Numbered from the stretch's first letter, positions 1 through 6,851 are shown. The stretch is 7,360 nucleotides of DNA from Burkholderiaceae bacterium (GCA_023262365.1 JALRBF010000366.1:1-7360), one strand, 5' to 3'. Notes: generated by a model from the sequence alone, not told the origin. Numbers and translations are program-made.

Positions 1-1376
1 GGGCAGATATGGCGCAGGTGCTGGCACGCGATGACGCGCAGACGCAGGCATTTGCGCCGATGGCTGTGCCTTTTGACCATCCGCTGTGGGTGGTGTACTC
101 AAGCGGGACGACTGGCCTGCCCAAGCCGATTGTGCATGGCCACGGCGGCATCGTGATTGTGACGATGGCGCTGGGCACGCTGCACAACGACATTGGTTGC
201 AGCTATCACGCCAACAGTTGGGGCGAGCGCTACCACTGGTACAGCTCGACAGGCTGGGTGATGTGGAACGCACAAGTCGCCGGCCTCCTCAACGGTACCA
301 CCTGCGTCATTTTTGACGGGAGCCCGAGCGGCAGCAAAAATGCCCCGGACTGGGGCGTGTTGTGGCGCTTTGCCGCGCGTCATGGCGTGACATTTTTCGG
401 TGCGGGCGCTGCGTTTTTTGCCAACTGCCAAAAAGCCGATCTCGCACTCGATCGTATTGAGGGTATCTCAAGCGTTCGTGCCTTGGGTAGCACCGGCTCA
501 CCGCTGAGCGAAGATACCCAGAATTGGGGCTCGTCTGCCATGGCTAAGGCTGGACGGGAAAACGTCTGGTGGTGCAACATCTCGGGGGGCACGGACTTCG
601 CTGGGGCCTTTATCGGCGGCAACAGAGAGTTACCTGACCAGCCTGGACGTATGCAATGCCGCTTGCTGGGCTGCAGCGTCCAGTCCTGGAGCGACGAAGG
701 CCAAGCCGTGACCGACGCCGTTGGAGAACTGGTGTGCACCCAACCCATCCCGTCAATGCCTTTGTACTTTTGGGGCGATGCCGAGCAAAGCCGCTACCGA
801 GCCAGCTACTTTGAACACTTTGCCCCCGGCCAAGGCCGCCAACCCGGCGGCGGGGATGGCGATCCAGCCATGGGCGCGGTGTGGCGCCACGGCGACTGGC
901 TGCGCGTGCTGCCCGACGGCAGCTGCATTATTTACGGCCGCTCGGACGCAACCATTAACCGCCACGGCCTGCGCATGGGCACCAGCGAAATTTACAATGC
1001 CGTAGAAGCCCTACCCGACGTGCTAGACAGTATGGTGGTGGACCTTGAATATTTAGGCCGACCCAGCTACATGCCGTTGTTTGTGGTGCTGCGGCCTGGC
1101 ACTGAACTTAGCGAGGCACTAAAGAATCAACTGAGCAACGCGATAAAAACCGCGCTCAGTCCTCGTTTTGTCCCGGACGATATTTTTTCTGTTGAACAAA
1201 TACCGCGCACCCTCACAGGGAAAAAGCAGGAGTTACCCATCAAAAAGCTCATGCTAGGCCACCCCCTGCAGCAGGTGGTCAATCCCGAGACCATGGCCAA
1301 TCCTGATTGCCTCCCGTGGTACCAAGAGTTCGCGCAGGCTCACCTCGTAAAGCACGGTGGGCCAGTCCCAGGCTAG
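1..1376 (+). CDS. aacS: Acetoacetyl-CoA synthetase, C-terminal part (5' end outside window)
   Basis: This adenylate-forming (ANL) ligase activates acetoacetate with ATP and CoA to acetoacetyl-CoA in the cytoplasm, feeding ketone-body, leucine or polyhydroxybutyrate metabolism. The frame is already open at the first complete codon (position 3) and no start is visible; the ATG at 9 is internal. About 455 of the roughly 650-680 residues usual for the family are present. Numbering from that ATG, the P-loop motif YSSGTTGLPKP lies at 30-40, the adenine-binding region GGTDF at 193-197, the hinge and ribose-binding stretch HGDW...YGRSDATINRHGLRMG in the second half, and the catalytic lysine motif TGKK at 403-406. 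The tail (NPETMANPDCLPWY) resembles AacS rather than acetyl-CoA synthetase, and the wide GTDFAGAFIGGN segment also fits AacS. The stretch around 1120-1220 is more AT-rich than the rest. The stop overlaps that of the convergent oxidoreductase. Family assignment is firm; the acetoacetate preference is inferred from overall resemblance. Confidence 0.9.
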   Translation, partial: ADMAQVLARDDAQTQAFAPMAVPFDHPLWVVYSSGTTGLPKPIVHGHGGIVIVTMALGTLHNDIGCSYHANSWGERYHWYSSTGWVMWNAQVAGLLNGTTCVIFDGSPSGSKNAPDWGVLWRFAARHGVTFFGAGAAFFANCQKADLALDRIEGISSVRALGSTGSPLSEDTQNWGSSAMAKAGRENVWWCNISGGTDFAGAFIGGNRELPDQPGRMQCRLLGCSVQSWSDEGQAVTDAVGELVCTQPIPSMPLYFWGDAEQSRYRASYFEHFAPGQGRQPGGGDGDPAMGAVWRHGDWLRVLPDGSCIIYGRSDATINRHGLRMGTSEIYNAVEALPDVLDSMVVDLEYLGRPSYMPLFVVLRPGTELSEALKNQLSNAIKTALSPRFVPDDIFSVEQIPRTLTGKKQELPIKKLMLGHPLQQVVNPETMANPDCLPWYQEFAQAHLVKHGGPVPG

Positions 1377-2494
1377 CGCATGCCCACGTGAATGTCACCA
1401 AAAATACGTCCGGTTCCCGGCGGCAGGCAGCGCCAGTACTGTGCGTTGGCCGTCACCTCGCCGCCCAGTGCCGCCGCGGCCGCCCAACCCCAGCGCGGGT
1501 TGTATAAAAACGCCCGAGCCAGTGCCACCAAATCGGCGTCACCATCGGCCAGCACCTGATTGGCTTGATCGGGCTGCGTAATTAACCCCACGGCAATCGT
1601 AGGCAGCCCCGACTTTTGCTTCGCCATGCGCGCAAACGGCACCTGGTAGCCTGGGCCAATGGCAATTTTTTGTTGAGGCGACACCCCGCCCGACGAAATA
1701 TGCACAAAATCGGCGCCCGCTTGCTTGAGCCTTAGCGCCAAATCAGCGGTTTCCTCGGGCGTCCAGCCACCCTCTACCCAGTCCGAAGCCGAAATGCGCA
1801 TGCCCAGCACACCCGCGTAAGCCTGCCGCACCGCGGCAAACACCTCAAGCGGGTAACGAATGCGCCCCTCAAAGTTGCCGCCATAGGCGTCGGTGCGGTG
1901 GTTGGACACCGGCGACAAAAACTCGTGCAACAAGTAGCCATGGGCGGCGTGTAGCTCAATGGCCTCAATGCCCATGTCCGCGGCCTGGCGCGCGCTGTGC
2001 ACAAAAGCCTGTGCAATCCGGGCCAGCCCCTCGTCGTCAAGCGCCTGCGGCGTGGCCTCGCCCGGGGCATGGGCCAACGCCGACGGCGCCAAGGTGGGCC
2101 ACCCCCCTTGCGGCACACCGAGCAGTCCACCACCGTTCCATGGCTCGGCGCTTGAACCCTTGCGCCCCGCGTGCGCCAGTTGCAAACACACCGGCACCGG
2201 CGGCGCCTGCCGGCGGGCGCGCTGCAAATGGTCATCAAGCGCAGCTGCCGTGGCTTCGTTGTACAGCCCCAAGCAGCCAGGAGTAATACGCCCCTCCTCG
2301 GTTACGGCCGTGGCCTCTAGCATCACCAGCCCCGCCCCGCCGTTAAGCAAGCCAATCCAGTGCGCCAAATGCCAGTCGTTGGCGCAGCCTTGCTGGGCCG
2401 AGTACTGGCACATCGGTGCCACCACCACACGGTTGGATAGCGTCAGCGCCCCGCTGGGGCGAGCAAAGGCAAAGTTTTTAAATAGTTCAGACAT
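1373..2494 (-). CDS. Old yellow enzyme family NADH:flavin oxidoreductase (YqjM/XenA-like ene-reductase)
   Basis: The product is a cytoplasmic FMN-dependent oxidoreductase that uses NAD(P)H to reduce activated C=C bonds or nitro compounds; the natural substrate is usually unknown in this family. The 373 residues form a full TIM barrel, close to the about 340-365 of YqjM and XenA. Visible hallmarks are N21-R22 with APMCQY at 26-31, whose Cys29 matches the FMN-modulating cysteine of the thermophilic-like (class III) subgroup. Others are EATAV at 60-64, the QLAHAGRK flavin-binding segment at 105-112, and the substrate-anion pair His182/His185 in HAAHGY. These are followed by HRTDAYGG at 199-206, and the phosphate-binding LVALARAFLYNPRW stretch lies near the end. 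The start ATG at 2494 aligns with the usual MSxLF N terminus of XenA; its ribosome site is weak. It follows sco after 119 bp and may have its own promoter (2527-2555). It ends inside the stop codon of the convergent aacS gene. The physiological substrate cannot be told from sequence. Confidence 0.92.
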   Translation of the reverse strand: MSELFKNFAFARPSGALTLSNRVVVAPMCQYSAQQGCANDWHLAHWIGLLNGGAGLVMLEATAVTEEGRITPGCLGLYNEATAAALDDHLQRARRQAPPVPVCLQLAHAGRKGSSAEPWNGGGLLGVPQGGWPTLAPSALAHAPGEATPQALDDEGLARIAQAFVHSARQAADMGIEAIELHAAHGYLLHEFLSPVSNHRTDAYGGNFEGRIRYPLEVFAAVRQAYAGVLGMRISASDWVEGGWTPEETADLALRLKQAGADFVHISSGGVSPQQKIAIGPGYQVPFARMAKQKSGLPTIAVGLITQPDQANQVLADGDADLVALARAFLYNPRWGWAAAAALGGEVTANAQYWRCLPPGTGRIFGDIHVGMR

Positions 2495-2526
2495 AGATCA
2501 ACAAGCCATTTATCGAGTTGGCATTA

Positions 2527-2555
2527 GATATCAAATGTGGCTGCTACGCTGTCAA
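2527..2555 (-). promoter_or_regulatory. Candidate sigma-70 promoter upstream of the old yellow enzyme gene
   Basis: Read on the minus strand, a perfect -35 hexamer TTGACA (2550-2555) is followed after exactly 17 bases by GATATC (2527-2532), a weak -10 matching the consensus at three of six positions. Transcription would start near 2520, leaving a leader of about 25 bases before the ATG at 2494. The site lies in the only sizeable non-coding gap on the minus strand, which is visibly more AT-rich than the flanking genes. The poor -10 box keeps this tentative; read-through from sco is the alternative. Confidence 0.4.
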
Positions 2556-2590
2556 CCGCGAGAACGCTACCGTCGTACCAGTAGACTGCC

Positions 2591-2620
2591 CCATTGGCTA
2601 GGCACCCACTGGGTCAATGG
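2591..2620 (-). other. Inverted repeat spanning the sco stop codon
   Basis: CCATTG at 2591-2596 pairs with CAATGG at 2615-2620. Nested inside is ACCC-act-GGGT (2604-2614), with a seven-base bulge on one side. An alternative stem joins GCTAGG (2597-2602) to CCTAGC (2624-2629). The structure covers the sco stop codon (2614-2616). There is no following T-run on the minus strand, so it is not a standard intrinsic terminator. It could slow decay at the 3' end of the oxidase-assembly transcript, or be chance. Confidence 0.25.
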
Positions 2621-3243
2621 CCACCTAGCAACAAACGTACGTCGTGGGTTAGGGCCTCGACGCTGGCGCCGTAGCGCGCGTACAGGCGCAGTTGGCCGTT
2701 GGGGTCGTACACGTAGGCACCGGCGCTGTGCTCCATGGTGTAACTGGTGGGCGTGGGGCCTGGCACTTGGCGGTAATACACTTTGTATTCGCTGGCCACT
2801 TGGCGCAGCGCCTCGGCGCTGGGCACCAGGGCCACAAAGCTGGGGTCAAAGTTGGCCATGTAGGCGCGCAGCACCTCGGGGGTGTCGCGCGCGGGGTCTA
2901 CGGTTACAAACACCACTTGCACGCGCGCACCGTCTGCCCCCAAGGCTTGGCGCACTTGCTGCCATTCGGTCAAGGTGGTGGGGCATACGTCGGGGCATTG
3001 CACATAACCAAAAAACACCACCACCACGCGCCCGGCGTAGTCTTGTAAGGCGCGGGGTTGGCCGTTGGCGTCGGGTAGGTTAAAGCCGCGCGCGTAGTCG
3101 GCGCCGGTTAGGTCGATGAGTTTAAACGCCGGGTTGCCACACGCGCCAAGCGCCAAGGCCAGCAGCAGGCCCGCCCAGGTGGCCCAGCGGGTTCGTAGCC
3201 GGGGCCTGGGGGTGGGCGTGGGCGTGGCTACCATGCGCGCCAT
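2614..3243 (-). CDS. SCO1/SenC family copper chaperone / thiol reductase, predicted lipoprotein
   Basis: SCO proteins act on the periplasmic face of the inner membrane, delivering copper to, or reducing the cysteines of, the CuA site in cytochrome c oxidase subunit II. Of 209 residues, 4-19 are a Thr/Pro- and Arg-rich leader, 20-34 a hydrophobic segment, and LGAC at 32-35 a lipobox, so Cys35 is a likely lipidated residue. The thioredoxin-like domain follows, with [11 protein letters not shown] carrying copper ligands Cys83 and Cys87, the [10 protein letters not shown] strand at 113-122, and the third ligand His172 in MEHSAG. All three ligands are intact. Two starts are possible: ATG at 3243, overlapping ctaB by 16 bases, or ATG at 3234 (Met4), overlapping by 7. 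The nearest AGG sits one base before the first ATG and ten before the second, so Met4 is the better-spaced choice; the lipobox is the same either way. It is the last gene of the assembly block. Confidence 0.94.
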   Translation of the reverse strand: MARMVATPTPTPRPRLRTRWATWAGLLLALALGACGNPAFKLIDLTGADYARGFNLPDANGQPRALQDYAGRVVVVFFGYVQCPDVCPTTLTEWQQVRQALGADGARVQVVFVTVDPARDTPEVLRAYMANFDPSFVALVPSAEALRQVASEYKVYYRQVPGPTPTSYTMEHSAGAYVYDPNGQLRLYARYGASVEALTHDVRLLLGGH

Positions 3244-4124
3244 ACCTGCCAGTAGTGGTCAAGCAGCAACGCGCCAAACACCACCGACAAATGCCACAGA
3301 GAAAATTTAAAGGTTTGGCGCGCTAGGGCATCGGAATAACGCCGGTACAGGCGCCAGGCGTACCAAATAAAACGGCCCGAGGCCCAACCCGCCACCACCA
3401 GGTACAGCCAGCCACTCATGCCCAGCAGCACGGGCAGCAGCACCGCAGCCAAAAGCCACACGGTGTAGAGCAAAATTTGCAGTTGGGTGTAGCGCATGCC
3501 GTGCGTTACCGGCATCATGGGCAGGCCGCTTTGGCGGTAGTCTTCAATGCGGTACAGCGCCAGCGCCCAAAAGTGCGGCGGTGTCCACAAAAAAATAATT
3601 AAAAACAGCACCAGCGCCTCGGCGCTTACCTCGCCAGTCATGGCGGCCCAGCCCAGCACCGGGGGCATGGCGCCCGAGGCGCCACCAATCACAATGTTTT
3701 GCGGGGTTCGGGGCTTAAGCCACACGGTGTACACCACGGCGTAACCGACAAAGGTGGCAAAGGTTAGCGCCATGGTTAGCGGGTTTACCGCCCACCACAA
3801 AATGGCAGAGCCAGCGACACACAAGACCGCCGAAAACGCCAGCGCTTGGGGGGTGGTCAGTTCACCGCTGGCGGTGGGGCGCCAGGCGGTGCGCTTCATG
3901 CGTTGGTCAATGTGTTGCTCAATCAGGCAGTTAAAGGCCGCGGCCGCACCCGAGACCAGCCAAATACCCAGCGAGGCCCAAAGCGCCAGGGTAATTTGCG
4001 CCATGGTGGGCACGCCGGGTACGGCCAGCACCATGCCAATAAGGGCGCAAAACACAATCAGTTGTATCACGCGCGGCTTCATGAGCGCGTGGTATTGCTG
4101 CCAGCGGGTGGTGGCTTGGGTCAT
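3228..4124 (-). CDS. ctaB: Heme O synthase (protoheme IX farnesyltransferase)
   Basis: This integral membrane UbiA-family prenyltransferase transfers a farnesyl group from farnesyl diphosphate to the vinyl group of heme B, giving heme O, the substrate of the CtaA encoded just upstream. The product is 298 residues, normal for CtaB/CyoE, with a string of hydrophobic helices. The first polyprenyl-diphosphate/Mg motif is N65...E69...D73..M76.R78T79..R82P83. The conserved [22 protein letters not shown] loop spans about 137-158, [12 protein letters not shown] is at 179-190, and the second motif D195[11 protein letters not shown] ends at 206. The frame stays open far upstream, but that part lies inside ctaA in another frame. 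The ATG at 4124 is chosen because it has a strong GGAGG site five bases before it, overlaps the ctaA stop as ATGA, and gives the family N terminus (MTQ...HALMKPRV). Translational coupling to ctaA is very likely. Confidence 0.97.
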   Translation of the reverse strand: MTQATTRWQQYHALMKPRVIQLIVFCALIGMVLAVPGVPTMAQITLALWASLGIWLVSGAAAAFNCLIEQHIDQRMKRTAWRPTASGELTTPQALAFSAVLCVAGSAILWWAVNPLTMALTFATFVGYAVVYTVWLKPRTPQNIVIGGASGAMPPVLGWAAMTGEVSAEALVLFLIIFLWTPPHFWALALYRIEDYRQSGLPMMPVTHGMRYTQLQILLYTVWLLAAVLLPVLLGMSGWLYLVVAGWASGRFIWYAWRLYRRYSDALARQTFKFSLWHLSVVFGALLLDHYWQVWRAW

Positions 4125-5212
4125 GCTGTCCTCCGTGCCAGCCAACCGGCCATGATGGCCACCCACAGCGCCGCGCCAGCGGTGTGTGCCAGCGCGGCCA
4201 CCAGCGGCCACTGCAGCACCACGTTGGTTAGGCCACTGGCCACTTGCCAGGCCACGCAGGCCAGCAGCACGCCAGCCGCGCCGGTGTGGCCACGGCGCCA
4301 CCATGCCACGGCCAGGGCCACGGCCAGGGCCACCACCACCAGCGCCCACAGGCGGTGCGCCATGTGAATGGCGGTAAGCGCGGCAAAGGGTAGGCCTTGG
4401 CCTTGGGCGGTTTGGCCCAGTTCGCGCCATAGGGTAAAGCCTTGGGCCCAGTCGGCCGCAGGCCACCACACCCCTTGGCAGGTTGGAAAATCGCTGCACG
4501 CGAGCACGGCGTAGTTGGTGCTTACCCAGCCGCCCAGTGCCAGTTGGCCCACCAAGGCCACCGCCAAGGCCAGCACGGCGCCGCGCCAGGGCAAGGCCGG
4601 GGCCGCACGGGTGACCCACCAGCGCACGTGTTGCCAGCGCAGCAGCGCCAGCAGGGTGAGCCCACCCAGTAAGTGAGCGGTCACGATTAGGGGCATCAAG
4701 CGCCAGGTTACCGTCCACGCGCCAAAGGCGCCTTGCAGCATCACCCACAGCAGCGTAGCCGCCGACAGCAGCCACGCGTGCGGCCGCAGCGCGCGCAGGC
4801 GCCACGCCCACACGGTAAGCACCACCACCAAAAAGCCCACGCCGCTGGCGAGGTAGCGGTGAATCATTTCAATCCACGCCTTGGACAGCGTAACCGGCCC
4901 CGTGGGCATGGCGGCTTGGGCTTGGGCAATCATGGCCGAGGCGCCCAGGGGCGAGGCGTGGCCGTAGCAACCGGGCCAGTCGGGGCAGCCCAGGCCCGAG
5001 TCGCTTAAGCGGGTAAAGGCGCCAAACACAATCAGGTCAAAGGTAAGGAACACCGTAAGGCCCAGCAGCCGGCTGTACCCGGCGTGGCCGCCCTGGCCGC
5101 TGCGGCGGCTTTGCCACGCCACCCACACCAGCGGCGGCAGGGCCACCATCACGGCCATCAGCAGCAAGCTGCCGGTTGGGCCAAGGTGCCACACGGGGGT
5201 GGTGGGCGTCAT
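4121..5212 (-). CDS. ctaA: Heme A synthase (COX15/CtaA family)
   Basis: The product oxidises the C8 methyl of heme O to a formyl group, giving heme A for aa3-type oxidases, in the cytoplasmic membrane. It has 363 residues with about eight or nine hydrophobic helices. One N-terminal helix (13-33) precedes the helix that normally opens the family (49-69). The two pseudo-symmetric halves are both visible. In the first, [19 protein letters not shown] carries the cysteine pair Cys76/Cys82, with histidines at 118 (EMIHRYLAS) and 180 (TAHLLGG). In the second, Cys239/Cys245 lie in ACSDFPTC, with histidines at 283/286 (IHMAHRL) and 343 (LAHTAG). All expected heme-ligand histidines and both loop cysteine pairs are present, as in COX15-type enzymes. 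The start ATG at 5212 overlaps the upstream stop as ATGA, and the stop overlaps the ctaB start in the same way. A 12-bp tandem repeat lies in a late helix. Confidence 0.96.
   Translation of the reverse strand: MTPTTPVWHLGPTGSLLLMAVMVALPPLVWVAWQSRRSGQGGHAGYSRLLGLTVFLTFDLIVFGAFTRLSDSGLGCPDWPGCYGHASPLGASAMIAQAQAAMPTGPVTLSKAWIEMIHRYLASGVGFLVVVLTVWAWRLRALRPHAWLLSAATLLWVMLQGAFGAWTVTWRLMPLIVTAHLLGGLTLLALLRWQHVRWWVTRAAPALPWRGAVLALAVALVGQLALGGWVSTNYAVLACSDFPTCQGVWWPAADWAQGFTLWRELGQTAQGQGLPFAALTAIHMAHRLWALVVVALAVALAVAWWRRGHTGAAGVLLACVAWQVASGLTNVVLQWPLVAALAHTAGAALWVAIMAGWLARRTA
4130..4134 (-). promoter_or_regulatory. Strong ribosome binding site of ctaB
   Basis: GGAGG on the minus strand, five bases before the ATG at 4124 and inside the 3' end of ctaA. 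It is the clearest Shine-Dalgarno sequence in the window. It fixes the ctaB start against the long open extension upstream and suggests re-initiation at the ATGA overlap. Confidence 0.8.
4306..4334 (-). repeat. 12-bp tandem repeat inside ctaA
   Basis: Plus-strand CCACGGCCAGGG occurs at 4306-4317 and again at 4318-4329, followed by the first five bases of a third copy. It encodes the Ala/Val/Leu run VALAVALAV (about residues 294-303) in a transmembrane helix of heme A synthase. The unit is a multiple of three, so slippage would keep frame and only change helix length by four residues. Confidence 0.6.
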
Positions 5213-5892
5213 GGTCGGCCCGCCTGGTCCCAGCTGGCCGAGGCGCGCAGCAGGCGCTCGATGTCGCGGCGGGCTTTTTTTACGTCAAGGTCAGCGGCAA
5301 AGCGCATCATCCAGTTGCCCTGTGGGTCAACCAAATACAAGTGGTCATCCAGCGTGTGGCCGGGGGCGGGTTCAAGCCAGGCTTGCAAGGCAGCCGGTGG
5401 CACGGTTAATACGGTGGCCGCTTGCACCGCTTGGGCCAAGGCTGGGCGCAGCGGCGCGGCGTCGGTGCGCAGCCATACCCAGTCCACGCGGTCTTTTTCG
5501 CGGCCCAGGCTTTCGCGCAGTTGGCGCTGCAAGTACAGGCGGCGCTCGCACCCGGCGGGGCAGGCACTTGGGCCCACGCTTACCAGCAGCCACTGGTTGC
5601 GCAGGCTGGGCAAGGCCACGGGCTGGCCGCTGGGGTTGGTGGCCGCTACGCCGGGCAGCGGACGCGGTGGGGCAATGAGCGCGCCGTAGTTGCTGCGCGC
5701 CTCGGGGCGAACCACGTAGTAGGCCAGGTAAGAGGCCAGCACCGGCGCGGCGCACACGGCCAGCACCAACAACATTTGGACGCGCCCCGACCCGCGCCGT
5801 GGCGCCTCCAGCGAGGCCGCAGCCATGGTGTGCACGGTGAGGCCCAGGGGCTCATCGCCGCTGTTGTTTGCGCCTGTTTCGTGTGTTGACAT
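5209..5892 (-). CDS. Membrane-anchored SCO-like thioredoxin-fold protein of the cytochrome oxidase assembly locus
   Basis: I do not recognise an established function. The 227 residues comprise a polar N terminus (1-37), one transmembrane anchor at about 38-61 (MLLVLAVCAAPVLASYLAYY), then a soluble domain that should be periplasmic. That domain has a pattern like SCO proteins: a proline-rich entry (PPRPLPG), a strand WLLVSVG, then SACPAGC with Cys111 and Cys115 as a CxxxC. A histidine (184) follows in DDHLYLVDPQGNWMMRF, which resembles the HSAxxYLIDPxG stretch holding the SCO copper ligand. The Cys-to-His spacing is 69 residues here against 85 in the canonical sco product of this window, and the rest is very diverged. 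The ATG at 5892 has GGATGG four bases upstream and lies 41 bases inside SURF1; the alternative Met23 (5826) would avoid overlap, but the LGLTVHTM segment resembles what I recall of relatives. The stop overlaps ctaA (ATGA). A role in copper or thiol chemistry of oxidase assembly is inferred from context. Confidence 0.85.
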   Translation of the reverse strand: MSTHETGANNSGDEPLGLTVHTMAAASLEAPRRGSGRVQMLLVLAVCAAPVLASYLAYYVVRPEARSNYGALIAPPRPLPGVAATNPSGQPVALPSLRNQWLLVSVGPSACPAGCERRLYLQRQLRESLGREKDRVDWVWLRTDAAPLRPALAQAVQAATVLTVPPAALQAWLEPAPGHTLDDHLYLVDPQGNWMMRFAADLDVKKARRDIERLLRASASWDQAGRP

Positions 5893-6577
5893 AAAACCAT
5901 CCGTACCACACCGCCGTTAAGACGGATAAAGCAAACCACTGAAAAGCGTATCCATGGTGCATGGATACTTTATCGTCGGGCTGGTACCACTGGCGTTGCA
6001 GGCCATCGCCCAGCTCACCGGTTTGTTGCACCGACAAAGGGCCAAGCGCCAAGCCGACTTGCTGCTGGTAGTCGCCCCAGTTTAGATTTTGGCGCAAACG
6101 CGATCGGCCCTCGCTGCCTAGGGCCAACAAGGCGCTTGGTGGCATGGCCAGCCGGCCCTGCACGCTTACCAAACCGCCGGGTGTGGCAACTGGCGGCAAG
6201 CGGGTGCGGTCTTCAAAGTTGCGCGCCACCCAGCCGCGCTGCACCACCAGCGCGCGGTCGGACGCCACTTGCAGCGGGGTGAGCACAAAAAAACCGGGCT
6301 GCCCTTGCATTTGCCGGTTGTCCAAATACACGGTGTGGGCGTCCAGCCAGCGGCCTTGCAGGGTCACACGGCGCAACACGTCCCCCCGCTGCCACGTGGC
6401 GGCGCTGGCCTCGGTAAGCGCAGGCCGCTGCTGCTGGGCTTGGCGCTGCTGGCCAAGGGTTTGCTTTTGCTCGGCGCGCTGCAGCTGCCACCACCCCAGC
6501 CGCGCGGTGGTGGCCACCACCACCAGCGCCAGCACAGCCACCGCCCAGTGGGCACGCTGGCGAATCAATGGCCGCAT
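5852..6577 (-). CDS. SURF1 family cytochrome c oxidase assembly protein
   Basis: SURF1 (Shy1 in yeast, Surf1/CtaA-associated in bacteria) binds heme A and assists its insertion into subunit I of cytochrome c oxidase. The 241-residue product has the family architecture of two transmembrane helices flanking a periplasmic domain. TM1 is at about 11-26, followed by the hallmark LGWWQLQR (27-34). A Gln/Arg-rich stretch lies at 31-51. In the middle are YLDNRQMQGQPGFFVLTPL (84-102) and VVQRGWV (111-117). The C-terminal signature HHGYAFQWFALS (207-218) leads into TM2, ending in a basic tail. Length and all motifs are normal. The ATG at 6577 is the only reasonable start; no clear ribosome site precedes it. 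Its first codons face the divergent DUF2909 gene with nine bases between the start codons. A promoter must therefore lie within that gene or upstream in coxC, and co-transcription with coxC seems likely. Confidence 0.95.
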   Translation of the reverse strand: MRPLIRQRAHWAVAVLALVVVATTARLGWWQLQRAEQKQTLGQQRQAQQQRPALTEASAATWQRGDVLRRVTLQGRWLDAHTVYLDNRQMQGQPGFFVLTPLQVASDRALVVQRGWVARNFEDRTRLPPVATPGGLVSVQGRLAMPPSALLALGSEGRSRLRQNLNWGDYQQQVGLALGPLSVQQTGELGDGLQRQWYQPDDKVSMHHGYAFQWFALSVLTAVWYGWFYVNTRNRRKQQRR

Positions 6578-6580
6578 AAT
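6575..6580 (+). promoter_or_regulatory. Possible -10 box for a leaderless DUF2909 transcript
   Basis: CATAAT at 6575-6580 matches TATAAT at five of six positions and ends six bases before the ATG at 6587, so transcription would begin at or next to the start codon. No Shine-Dalgarno-like purine run lies in the twenty bases before that ATG, which fits a leaderless message. No recognisable -35 is present about 17 bases upstream, so the call is weak. The box overlaps the SURF1 start codon on the other strand. Confidence 0.25.
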
Positions 6581-6586
6581 GCGCCC

Positions 6587-6826
6587 ATGAAGTGGTTAAT
6601 TGCGGTGTTGTTTTTGGGCATTTTGGCGGCCTTGGGCTCGGCGCTGCTAATGATGATGCGGCGCCGAGTGGACGAGTCGGGCCAGCCCCGGGCCGACCCC
6701 AAACCACACAACATGGCGCGCGCCCTGGCGTGGCGCGTGGGCTTGTCGGTGGCGCTGTTTGTGTTGCTGATTGTGGCCCACCAGCTGGGCTGGATACAGC
6801 CCACCGGCATTGCCAGCGGGCAGTAG
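6587..6826 (+). CDS. Twin transmembrane protein, DUF2909 family
   Basis: This small 79-residue membrane protein has no known biochemical function; the family recurs in betaproteobacterial cytochrome oxidase loci. Two hydrophobic helices are visible: residues 3-24 (WLIAVLFLGILAALGSALLMMM) and about 51-68. They are joined by a charged loop (25-50) containing RRR, DES and the conserved-looking MARALAWRVG. The protein ends in the GWIQPTGI motif typical of the family. The ATG at 6587 is chosen because it begins exactly at helix 1; the frame is open further upstream only as antisense to SURF1. It is the only plus-strand gene in the oxidase block, divergent from SURF1 and convergent with coxC (25 bases between stops). 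Read-through of the cox operon would therefore make antisense RNA across it. No Shine-Dalgarno is apparent. Confidence 0.9.
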   Translation: MKWLIAVLFLGILAALGSALLMMMRRRVDESGQPRADPKPHNMARALAWRVGLSVALFVLLIVAHQLGWIQPTGIASGQ

Positions 6827-6851
6827 CCGCTGACGCCGCCTTGCCTCCGAT
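6827..6851. other. Short convergent gap between DUF2909 and coxC stops
   Basis: Twenty-five bases separate the TAG of the DUF2909 gene (6824-6826) and the TAA of coxC (6852-6854 on the minus strand). I see no hairpin with a T-run in either direction, so neither gene appears to have an intrinsic terminator here. Confidence 0.6.

Noticed and set aside
2591..2629. An intrinsic terminator for the oxidase assembly operon at the end of sco.
   Set aside because: Stems are short and bulged, alternatives compete, and no T-run follows on the minus strand. It is listed only as an inverted repeat.
1959..3083. A 374-codon open frame on the plus strand covering the antisense of the oxidoreductase and sco genes.
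   Set aside because: It is rich in Pro, Arg, Ala, Ser and Cys with no domain. It lies opposite two well-supported genes and crosses their intergenic gap, so it is a GC-rich antisense shadow.
4125..4811. A 229-codon open extension upstream of the ctaB start.
   Set aside because: It overlaps ctaA in another frame and has Gly/Arg/Ala-rich low-complexity content. The ATG at 4124 with GGAGG and normal CtaB length explains the gene.
5084..5689. A 201-codon plus-strand frame opposite the SCO-like gene and the start of ctaA.
   Set aside because: No motif, biased composition, and two overlapping plus-strand frames of similar quality in the same place; both are antisense shadows.
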